50,215 nt of DNA from Pseudomonadota bacterium (GTDB lineage: Bacteria; Myxococcota_A; UBA9042; GCA-2863065): contig SXOO01000145.1 of assembly GCA_005776725.1 (NCBI GenBank), forward strand, positions 1 through 50,215. The letters are read 5' to 3'. The notes under the pieces are model-generated. The model was not told the origin of the DNA. It searched no databases and saw only the letters and a program-made list of their open reading frames with translations. A program made the translations under genes and the position numbers. How positions within the stretch are numbered: the first letter of the stretch is position 1; the number at the start of each line of letters is the position of its first letter. Below are positions 8,205-15,375 of the stretch, one piece after another.

Positions 8205-8981
8205 GTGCGCACCCAGACCACCCACCTTCGCGCTCTTCGCGCCGCCGCCCAGGTCGCTCGAGCGGTGCGCCGAACCGTCCAGTGGCCGCTAATCGCGGTG
8301 CTCCTCCCGGCGTGCGCCGACAGCGCGGCGGGGACGACGGCGGCCTCGTCGGACGCGGTCCAGGGCCTCTTCGACGCGATCCTCGGCGGAGACGTCGGCG
8401 AGACCTCGAGCCCGGGTGGAGGGGACGTGGCCCTCACTGACGACGTGGCCACTGTCGAGGACGGGGCCACGGCCGAGGACGACACGTCCACGGCCTCCGA
8501 GGGAGACACCACGCTGGACGTGGCCGCGGCCGAAGACACCGAGTGGGTCTCCGTGGCCGACATCGAAGAGGCCGACGTGGGCGCTGCCCCCGACACCGGG
8601 ACCGTCTCTCACGACGTGAGCGCGGTCGACGCCTCGCCCACGGACCCCGACGTGGCCGCAGTGCTCACCTGCTACGTGCCGAACGGCGTGGTGTGCACCA
8701 CCGAGGCCGAGTGCGCGGCCGCGGGCAAGGTCTCGAACGTGTGTGTCGACGGCGAGTGCAACGATCAGGACCTCTCGAGCGAGGTCGCCATGGCCTGCTG
8801 CCAAGAGCAATACGACGCGGGCAACTTCGGCGTTGCCGGCTGCAACCCTTGGGGTCCGGCGGCCCCTCCGGAGGACCGGGGCTATCGCCTCGCGGACTTC
8901 CGTCACGCCGAAGCCGGTGGGGTGCTCTCGTTGGACGCCTGGGACACCGGGTCCACCCAGCGCCACACTCAGGTCGGCTGA
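8205..8981 (+). CDS. Acidic lipoprotein with a Cys-rich C-terminal half
   Basis: A 258-residue predicted lipoprotein. The long, positively charged N-terminus ends in a hydrophobic stretch with lipobox LPAC (residues about 34-37). Residues about 40-160 are a low-complexity Asp/Glu/Thr/Ala spacer common in myxobacterial surface lipoproteins. The C-terminal part has Cys-containing segments (TCYVPNGVVCTTEAEC, VCVDGECND, ACCQEQYDAGNFG). The GTG start follows AGGAGGA (8194-8200). The TGA stop overlaps the ATG of the next gene, so the two are translationally coupled. I do not recognise a family; a surface or periplasmic role is inferred. Confidence 0.85.
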   Translation: MRTQTTHLRALRAAAQVARAVRRTVQWPLIAVLLPACADSAAGTTAASSDAVQGLFDAILGGDVGETSSPGGGDVALTDDVATVEDGATAEDDTSTASEGDTTLDVAAAEDTEWVSVADIEEADVGAAPDTGTVSHDVSAVDASPTDPDVAAVLTCYVPNGVVCTTEAECAAAGKVSNVCVDGECNDQDLSSEVAMACCQEQYDAGNFGVAGCNPWGPAAPPEDRGYRLADFRHAEAGGVLSLDAWDTGSTQRHTQVG

Positions 8982-9766
8982 TGGCCCGCCTCGATCTCAC
9001 ACGACAGGCCGCGGCCGCCGGTTTCAGCCTGCCCGCGCTGGAGCTCACCGACGAGGACCGCGAGGCCGCGATCGGGACCTGGCGAGGGCGGATGGTGAAC
9101 GAGCACATCTCTGCGCGCGTATTCGCGGGGCTCATCCCACAGATGATGGCGGCCGAGATCGACGCCTCCGCGCAGGCGGAAGTGGCGCGCATGATCGGTG
9201 AAGAGCTGAGGCACGGCGTTCAGTGCGCCGCGGTGGTCCACGCGCTCGGCGGCCAGGCCGCGGCCGACCTTCCGCCGTTGCCGCCCGTGGCCCAGCACCC
9301 AGAGGTCGGCCCCCTCGAGGGCTTCACCCGGAACCTCCTGTCGATCTGCTGCCTCTCGGAGACCGTGGCGGTCGCGCTCATCGGTCGTGAGCGGCTCGAG
9401 ACCGGCCCCGAGAGCCTCGAAGCCGTCCTCAAAGCCATCCTGGCGGACGAGGTGGGCCACGCCCGCTTCGGGTGGCGGATGCTGGACTCGCTGGCGCCCA
9501 ACTTCGACCGCGCCACGCGGGAGCGCCTCGGCGACTACCTCATCACGGCCTTCGCCCACTTCCGTGACCACGAGCTGTTGCATCTCCCCGAGGTCGCTTC
9601 TCCGTCTGCCCGGGCCGAGGCCATCGGAGTGTGCGACGGTCGAGAGGCGCGGCGGCTCTTCGCCGACACGGTCGACCGGATCATCGTGCCTGGGCTGGAG
9701 CGACGGGGCCTCCCTGGTGGCGAGGCATGGCGCGCGGCGCAGCGGCTGCCCAGCGCCGTCGTCTGA
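8981..9766 (+). CDS. Ferritin-like di-iron protein
   Basis: A 261-residue, mostly helical protein with a complete ferritin-like carboxylate-bridged di-iron ligand set: E41 (NEHIS), E75-x-x-H78 (EELRH), E127 (LSETVA) and E157-x-x-H160 (ADEVGHARFGW). The class includes oxygenases and oxidases; the substrate is not apparent. There is no signal peptide, so it should be cytoplasmic. The ATG overlaps the TGA stop of the upstream lipoprotein gene by one base (TGATG), indicating translational coupling. What a cytoplasmic di-iron protein has to do with an exported lipoprotein is unclear. Confidence 0.85.
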   Translation: MARLDLTRQAAAAGFSLPALELTDEDREAAIGTWRGRMVNEHISARVFAGLIPQMMAAEIDASAQAEVARMIGEELRHGVQCAAVVHALGGQAAADLPPLPPVAQHPEVGPLEGFTRNLLSICCLSETVAVALIGRERLETGPESLEAVLKAILADEVGHARFGWRMLDSLAPNFDRATRERLGDYLITAFAHFRDHELLHLPEVASPSARAEAIGVCDGREARRLFADTVDRIIVPGLERRGLPGGEAWRAAQRLPSAVV

Positions 9767-9840
9767 CGACTCGCGCCCCCTAGCCCCCCCATGGCACCGC
9801 GGCGTGGACCTTTGCCGCGGCGCGCGGCAGACTCCAACCC

Positions 9841-10026
9841 ATGAACGACGAACAGCCCCCTCTTCCCGTCCGGCGGCGAGGACTCGCTGGGGACCTCTGG
9901 GCCTACCTCCGGGTGCGCAAGCGGTGGTGGCTGGCGCCGATGCTCGTGGTCCTCCTGGCCCTGAGCGCCCTCGCGGTCTTCACGCAGTCCAGCGCCCTGG
10001 CTCCCTTCATCTACACGTTGTTCTAG
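9841..10026 (+). CDS. DUF5989 family small membrane protein
   Basis: A 61-residue protein with the sequence pattern of DUF5989: a cytoplasmic LWAYLRVRKRWWLAP segment, one transmembrane helix (MLVVLLALSALAVF) and the conserved end SSALAPFIYTLF. In many genomes this family sits beside a carbamoyltransferase; no such gene is seen here. There is no clear ribosome site; CAGACT lies seven bases before the ATG. It is convergent with the kinase gene. Function is unknown. Confidence 0.85.
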   Translation: MNDEQPPLPVRRRGLAGDLWAYLRVRKRWWLAPMLVVLLALSALAVFTQSSALAPFIYTLF

Positions 10027-10047
10027 CCGCGGCCCTCACGGTGCCCA

Positions 10048-10062
10048 AGCGCTGCGGGCGCT
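10048..10062. terminator. Possible small hairpin between convergent genes
   Basis: AGCGC and GCGCT form a perfect five-pair stem around a five-base loop in the 40-base gap between the DUF5989 gene and the kinase gene. No T-run follows on either strand, so it would be at best a weak terminator. Confidence 0.2.
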
Positions 10063-10066
10063 CCGC

Positions 10067-13000
10067 TTACCGCAGCACATCGGACAAGGTGAGCTGCGCC
10101 GGGTCCTCGGCGGGCACCGTTGGCGTGAGCCCCACGCGGCGCGCTGTGCCGTCCCAGCTGCCGGTCCATACGCCGCGCTCAACCACAGCCAACGCCGCGA
10201 TCCTCTCGTCGTGGAGGCGCACCTGGGCCACCAGTTGCCCGGCGACGTCGTAGACCCGCAGCGCGCCGTCCAACGCGCCCACCGCCGCGCGGCCGTCCAC
10301 GAGCGCCACGTCGCTCACCCGCGCCGGCACGGGGAACTCGAGGCGCCGCGCCCCCGAGCCGTCGAGCCATGTCACGCGGTCGGCCAAGCCCACGAGCAGC
10401 TCACCGCTGTTCGCGATGGTCGTGGCAACCGCGCCGGGGTAGGAGCCGAGGCCGCGCGGCGCCTCGCCGGCCTCCCCGACCTCCCCGACCTCCCCGACAA
10501 CAACGTCCCCGTTCTCGCCCAGAAAGACGTAGCGTCGGCGATCGGGGCTCAAGTCCAGGTCCCGCGAGGGACCTGCGAGCGGAGCGCTTCCCGACCGGTT
10601 GCACCTCGCGCCCCGGACCCACCCCGCCACGATCAGGTCACCGTCGCTCAACACCCCGACGCGTCGGGAAGGCTGCCCGGTGCACGGGATCACCTCGGTC
10701 TGCCCGTCCGGGGACTCGGTCCAAACCCCCTGGATCCCACCCCCCACGGCATACAGCGAGCGCCCGTCGGGGCTGAGCGCCGCGGCTTTCACCACCTCCA
10801 CGGAGACCCGGACCGTCCGAGGCGCTGCGCCGGGCCGCGCCACCATGACCGTCCCGTCCCCCAGGGCCAACGCCACGGTGTCGCCTCCGGTGGCGAGGTG
10901 TGAGACGCCCGCGCGTCCCGTGGAGAGGCGGCGCAGCGGTGCCTCCGGCACGGTCCAACGCGTGTAGCCCCGCTGCCCGAGGAGCACCAGCTCCTCTCCG
11001 GCCCACCGGACGGCGTCGGAGTCCACCCGAGGAAACACGTGCTCCGCCTCACCGGAGCCGGGCGCGAGCACCCGGGCGCCCTCCGCGGGTGACACCACGG
11101 CCATACGGCCTGCCCGCGACACCACGAGCCCGTTGGCACCTACGAGCTGAAGGCTCCTGCGCTCGACGGCTCCCGAGCTGAGTCCCAGCAACGTCAGGTG
11201 GCCCTTCACCGAGGCCATCGCCACCTCGCCGCTCGGCAGGAGGTCAAGCGCGCCACCCATCTCGTCGCGCTCGAGTCGCGTCGCCAGCGTGAAGGGCGCC
11301 ACGTCGCGCGCAATCCGCACCAGGCGGCCGTCCTCGCAGATCACCAGGGCGTACGGTCCGCGAACCAGCGCGCGGTCTAGGAGGGTGGCGGGCTCCGTGA
11401 GCACTACGCCGCCCATCGACATGCTCCCGTCGCACGGTTCCACGGGCTCTGGGCGTTGCCCGGGCAGGAGCAGGGCGGCGCGGTCTCCCCACATCGCTAG
11501 TCCGGCCCCTTCGCCACCGACCAGGCGGTCGATCTTGTCGAGCCCACCGGTCGTCGCGCGGGCGACCGCGTCACCGCTGACCGGGTCGAACCAGTGCGTC
11601 GAGCGGTCGGTGCCCACGATCACCACGCGTGAGCCGGCGAACGCGGCTCTACGGGCGGTCACGGGCAGCACGGGTCCACGCTCCCCAGCAGGCAGCCGCC
11701 ACACCGTGGTCGTGGTGGTGAGGCAGAGCCCCAGCGCCCCGTCGGGTCCGAAGGTCCACGTGGGGCACGGGGGGAGCTCCGTTCGAGCCACGCAACGCGG
11801 CGTCGGGCCGTCCAGCGCCATCTGTACCCCTCGAGCGCTCGCGTCCTCGCCCAGCGTTAGGGCGGCCCTGGCGAGCAGCGCGGCCTCCGGGTCTCGGCGG
11901 TGCTCCAGCGCCACCTCGGCGTGTGCGGCGTAGGCCACGACCAGGCTGGCGTCTGACGCCACACGGGCCCTGCTGGCGGCCCCTTCGGCGGCCAACGCCC
12001 GGTCGCGCTCGGCCACGATGCGCCGCGCGGAGACGAGCGCCAGCGCGACGAGCAGCGCGGCGGCCACACCGGCAACTCGCAGGGGAACGCGCCACGCCTT
12101 GACCAGACGGCGTGCCAGCTCGCCGGGCGAGTAGGGATGGGCCGAGACCCGCCGGCCGTCCAGATAGGCCTCGACGTCTTGGGCGAACTCCCGCGCCGTG
12201 GGGTACCTGTCTTCGGGTTGCCGCGCCATGGCGCGCCGGACGATCGCGGAGAGCTCGGCGGGCCCGGCCAGCTTCGCGACCAGGCCCGCGGCGGCCGCGT
12301 TCACGACCGACGCCGCCGAGCCGCCGCTGAACGGCGCCTCCCCCGCCACCAGTCGATACAGCACCGCGCCCAGCCCCCAAACGTCAGCGCGCGGGTCCGG
12401 TGCGCACCCCTCGCCCTGCTCGGGCGCCATGTACGCCGGCGTCCCTGCGCGGTCGGTGGGCGCGCCGCTTCCCAAGACCAACGGGCCGAGCTCGCGCGCC
12501 CACGCCGCGTCGGTCGGCGCCGCGAGCCCCCAGTCGACCACCTGCGTCTCACCGAGGTCGCCGACCATGATGTTTCGCGGCGTGAGGTCGCGGTGCACCA
12601 CGCCCAGCCGATGGGCGTAGGCCACGGCTTCGGAGGCCGCGAGGACGTGGCGAAGGTAGCGAAGCCGACCCTCCAGCGACTGCTCCGCCGCCAGCGTCTC
12701 CTCGAGCGACCGCCCTCGAACCAGCCGCATCGCGTAGTACGGGGAGCCGTCGGGCCGAACGCCAGCGTCGTAGATGGGGACCACGCCAGGGTGGTCGAGG
12801 CGCGCCGTGATCCGCGCCTCGCGCTCCAGGCGTCCCGCTGCACCGGGCACATCGTCGCGCGGCGCCTTGAGCGCCACATCGCGCCGGAGGCGTTGGTCGT
12901 GAGCGACCACCACCAGCCCCATCCCCCCGGCGCCGATGCGCGCAGCTCCTTCGTAGCGCTCGGCCTCGACCGCCGCGAACCCGGCCGAGGGCTCCACGAC

Positions 13001-13078
13001 GCCCGCCGCCGTGGACAGGGCCACTGGCGCGGAGAGCCAGGGTGTGGCGGGTTCGTCAGGTTCTGTCTTCGACGACAT
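10067..13078 (-). CDS. Transmembrane Ser/Thr protein kinase with beta-propeller-like sensor domain
   Basis: A 1003-residue Hanks-type kinase. Visible motifs are the glycine loop GAGGMG (49-54), the lysine of VALK (K71), the catalytic loop HRDLTPRN (162-169), DWG in place of DFG (182-184) and AYMAPE (215-220). All residues needed for catalysis are present. A transmembrane helix spans about 331-351 (VPLRVAGVAAALLVALALV), and residues about 430-1000 are repetitive, WD40/PQQ-like strands ending in SWDGTARRV. The sensor would lie outside the inner membrane. The ATG at 13078 lies inside the upstream FHA gene (23-base overlap), so the pair is co-translated. The long N-terminal extension possible in this frame falls within that gene and was rejected. 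The substrate is likely the FHA partner. Confidence 0.92.
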   Translation of the reverse strand: MSSKTEPDEPATPWLSAPVALSTAAGVVEPSAGFAAVEAERYEGAARIGAGGMGLVVVAHDQRLRRDVALKAPRDDVPGAAGRLEREARITARLDHPGVVPIYDAGVRPDGSPYYAMRLVRGRSLEETLAAEQSLEGRLRYLRHVLAASEAVAYAHRLGVVHRDLTPRNIMVGDLGETQVVDWGLAAPTDAAWARELGPLVLGSGAPTDRAGTPAYMAPEQGEGCAPDPRADVWGLGAVLYRLVAGEAPFSGGSAASVVNAAAAGLVAKLAGPAELSAIVRRAMARQPEDRYPTAREFAQDVEAYLDGRRVSAHPYSPGELARRLVKAWRVPLRVAGVAAALLVALALVSARRIVAERDRALAAEGAASRARVASDASLVVAYAAHAEVALEHRRDPEAALLARAALTLGEDASARGVQMALDGPTPRCVARTELPPCPTWTFGPDGALGLCLTTTTTVWRLPAGERGPVLPVTARRAAFAGSRVVIVGTDRSTHWFDPVSGDAVARATTGGLDKIDRLVGGEGAGLAMWGDRAALLLPGQRPEPVEPCDGSMSMGGVVLTEPATLLDRALVRGPYALVICEDGRLVRIARDVAPFTLATRLERDEMGGALDLLPSGEVAMASVKGHLTLLGLSSGAVERRSLQLVGANGLVVSRAGRMAVVSPAEGARVLAPGSGEAEHVFPRVDSDAVRWAGEELVLLGQRGYTRWTVPEAPLRRLSTGRAGVSHLATGGDTVALALGDGTVMVARPGAAPRTVRVSVEVVKAAALSPDGRSLYAVGGGIQGVWTESPDGQTEVIPCTGQPSRRVGVLSDGDLIVAGWVRGARCNRSGSAPLAGPSRDLDLSPDRRRYVFLGENGDVVVGEVGEVGEAGEAPRGLGSYPGAVATTIANSGELLVGLADRVTWLDGSGARRLEFPVPARVSDVALVDGRAAVGALDGALRVYDVAGQLVAQVRLHDERIAALAVVERGVWTGSWDGTARRVGLTPTVPAEDPAQLTLSDVLR
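10462..10497. repeat. Four tandem 9-bp repeats inside the kinase gene
   Basis: Three identical copies of CCTCCCCGA plus one diverged copy lie in frame within the propeller region and encode a VGEVGEAGEA-like stretch on the minus strand. It is a likely site for in-frame length variation. Confidence 0.75.
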
Positions 13079-13943
13079 CGCCCTCACGAAGCACGAGCTG
13101 CACCTGTCCTGTGCCGGTGGTGAAGACAAGGTCGTCCCGGATCCCGGAGTTTCGCAGGCGCTGGCGTAGGCGCACAACCGCCATGTCGAATCGCGAGCGG
13201 CGCTGGTCTCGGTCGCCACCCTCGCCCCAGAGCTCCAGCGCCAGCGTCTCCCATGCCACCGGACCGCCGAACGCCGAGAGCTCGGAGATGAGCCGCGCGC
13301 CTACTCCCGACACCACCACTACCGCTCGCCCGGCGTGTAGCTCGACCGTGTCGTACCGCAGCACGAGGGTGAGCGGCCCGCCCTGGCCCTCCGTCGCCTG
13401 AGAGGACCCGAGCCGCAGCGGGACCGTGCTGGCGAAGAAGCGGCGACCCCTCACCTCCAGCTCCGAGCCGGCCGCCAGCGTCCGCACCACCCCGTCCGCG
13501 AGGCGCGCACGCCAGACGTTGTCTTCCCCCCAGAGCAGGGCGTCGGCGTCGGGTGAGAAGCCGGGGACGAGGCGCGGCGTAGGCTCGAGCACCAGCGCGG
13601 TCACGCCCTGCAGGACCTGACGGACGAGGCCGGGGCCCTCGAGCGCCAGGATCGTCTCCGGAAGCACGACTCGCTCGATGATGAGGCTGAGCTCTGACCC
13701 CAGGCCGACCACCAGGTTGTCTTTGAGCTCCACCTCGGCTGCGGGATGCCCGCCCACCGTCAGCCGGCCGCGCAGCGCCATGAGCAGCAGCTTCTCTCCG
13801 CGCTGGGAGACCAGCGCGTGGGCCTCTGAGACACGCGGATCGTCCAGAAATACCTCGGCCCGGCGGAGCCGACCCACCAGGTCCCCGTGCTCTACGGTGA
13901 ACGACCGACCCTCCGGGTCCCGAAGCGTTGCGAACGCGCGCAT
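13056..13943 (-). CDS. FHA domain protein with winged-helix C-terminus
   Basis: A 295-residue cytoplasmic protein. The N-terminal 90 residues are an FHA phosphothreonine-binding domain (VGRLRRAEVFLDDPRVSEAHALV), with the usual G-R, S-x-x-H arrangement. Residues about 230-290 resemble an OmpR/PhoB-type winged helix (WETLALELWGE, RSRFDMAVVRLRQRLRNSGI, LVFTTGTGQVQL). Between them is an unassigned beta-rich region. This layout suggests a DNA-binding regulator controlled by threonine phosphorylation. It overlaps the downstream kinase gene by 23 bases, making that kinase the obvious partner. Upstream, GATAAC lies six bases from the ATG and no Shine-Dalgarno is seen. Confidence 0.88.
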   Translation of the reverse strand: MRAFATLRDPEGRSFTVEHGDLVGRLRRAEVFLDDPRVSEAHALVSQRGEKLLLMALRGRLTVGGHPAAEVELKDNLVVGLGSELSLIIERVVLPETILALEGPGLVRQVLQGVTALVLEPTPRLVPGFSPDADALLWGEDNVWRARLADGVVRTLAAGSELEVRGRRFFASTVPLRLGSSQATEGQGGPLTLVLRYDTVELHAGRAVVVVSGVGARLISELSAFGGPVAWETLALELWGEGGDRDQRRSRFDMAVVRLRQRLRNSGIRDDLVFTTGTGQVQLVLREGDVVEDRT

Positions 13944-13986
13944 CCCCGCGTTATCGCGCCGTTCCCCGGCTCACGTCCAGCGGCGC

Positions 13987-15297
13987 TCAGTCAGTGCAAG
14001 TACGGGGCCCGAACGGCAAAGCGGTGTCTACCGCGAGCCCGAGCTTCAGGACGTCGAGGTGGCCGGTGCGCAGGTAGAAGTGGGTCTCTTCCGGCGTGCC
14101 GCCGATGTGCTTCAGGTTGCCGGGTCCGGTCTCGTATCCGGCGGCCACCACAACGGCGCGGTCCGTCCCGGGGACGCGGAGGATCATCGGCGTGCCGCGC
14201 GGCGGTCGACTCTCTGAGGTCCAGTACATGTTCACGTACCAGCCCTCGTGCAACACGGGGAAGAGGCTGGGCGACCCGATCCCGGCGCCGTAGAACGAGC
14301 CGCCCTCGAGCGGCGCCCAGTCTTGAGTGCGGTGCATCACGAGGCCCGTCTCGGCTTGGGAGAGCGCGTAGTGGGCCTGGAGCTCCTCTGTGGACGTGGT
14401 GGGGAAGGGCGCCGGCTCCTCCTGGGTGACGAGGTGAGCCTCCATGACGATGGGGCCGGTCGCCGGCATCGCGAGGTGCTCACCCCCGTCTCCCACGCGC
14501 TTCATGATCCCGCTCTGCATCGCGCACGGCCCAGAGGACGGGAAATAGAGGCCGATCTGGACCGTGTAGGGACCCGCGAGGACCTCGCCGGACGACACGT
14601 AGGAGTCGACGACCACGTACACGATGCCCGGAGAGACGTCAGCGGCGGCGTGGCGATCGCCGCGCGCGAGGCAGGCGTCTCCCTGCAGCGCGCTCAGGAG
14701 GTGGACGTCCACGTCTACGCCGCTGCCATCGAACACCGCCGCGCTCAGGAAGCCCTCCTTCGGGACCTCCACGCGGAAGACGACCTCGGGCCCAGATTCG
14801 TCCGCGCTGGGCTTGCACGCGTACGAGCCGATCCCGGTCGCCCCGTCCAGCAGCGTGTTGCCAGTGGCCTCGAAGGGCAGCGACGTCACGCAGATCATCC
14901 CCGACGGGCACTCCGGTGTCACGTCCTCGACTGCCGCGTCCGGCTCCGCAGCAGGGTCCAGGTCGGGCCAGTCGTCGGCGTCGGGTACGGGCTCGAACGC
15001 ATCGTCGGCCACGGGGGCCAGGTCGGGCGTGCCGTCAGCGTCCGGAAGCTCCGCCGGTAAGTCCATGCCCACGTCGAGCCACGTCGTGTCGCCCAGCGAC
15101 TCGTCGGTGTCGCTCTCGGGCGCAGCCCCGGCATCGGGCCAGTCGAGCACCGTGGGCGCCCCGTCGGGGCTGGCCGCGTCCTGCTGTGCATTGGGCAGGC
15201 GCGCCCGCCCGGTGTCAGCGCCGCACGACAGGACGGCGCAGCAGCTCCAGATCGCGAGCGACGTGCGGCGCTCGAGGAGGCGGGAGAGGACGTACAT
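13987..15297 (-). CDS. Exported lipoprotein with acidic linker and PPC-like domain
   Basis: A 436-residue predicted lipoprotein: a basic N-terminus, hydrophobic core and lipobox VLSCG. Residues about 35-125 are an Asp/Ala/Pro-rich linker. Residues about 130-245 have the pattern of a pre-peptidase C-terminal (PPC) beta-sandwich (LLDGATGIGSYAC, VVFRVEVPKEGFLSAAVFDG, VYVVVDSY, GPYTVQIGLY). The remaining about 190 residues are unrecognised. There is no protease domain. It is divergent from the multidomain protein at 15376, across an inverted-repeat-rich gap. The same -10 spacing as other leaderless candidates is seen (CAACAC, seven bases before ATG). Confidence 0.82.
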   Translation of the reverse strand: MYVLSRLLERRTSLAIWSCCAVLSCGADTGRARLPNAQQDAASPDGAPTVLDWPDAGAAPESDTDESLGDTTWLDVGMDLPAELPDADGTPDLAPVADDAFEPVPDADDWPDLDPAAEPDAAVEDVTPECPSGMICVTSLPFEATGNTLLDGATGIGSYACKPSADESGPEVVFRVEVPKEGFLSAAVFDGSGVDVDVHLLSALQGDACLARGDRHAAADVSPGIVYVVVDSYVSSGEVLAGPYTVQIGLYFPSSGPCAMQSGIMKRVGDGGEHLAMPATGPIVMEAHLVTQEEPAPFPTTSTEELQAHYALSQAETGLVMHRTQDWAPLEGGSFYGAGIGSPSLFPVLHEGWYVNMYWTSESRPPRGTPMILRVPGTDRAVVVAAGYETGPGNLKHIGGTPEETHFYLRTGHLDVLKLGLAVDTALPFGPRTCTD

Positions 15298-15304
15298 CCC
15301 GCAC

Positions 15305-15342
15305 GTGTTGCCCGAATCTTCCGTTCAGGCAACATCTGTTGC
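15305..15342. promoter_or_regulatory. Three TGTTGC/GCAACA half-sites on a promoter: candidate operator
   Basis: The hexamer TGTTGC occurs at 15306-15311 and 15337-15342 and its complement GCAACA at 15329-15334; the last two form a perfect dyad with a two-base centre. On the minus strand a weak promoter (TTGCCT at 15332-15327, 16 bases, CAACAC at 15310-15305) lies under two of the half-sites. The site sits between divergent genes for exported proteins, so a single regulator could control both. Confidence 0.35.
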
Positions 15343-15375
15343 GCCGCCGGACGTGCCCGCGGGAGGAGACCATGC

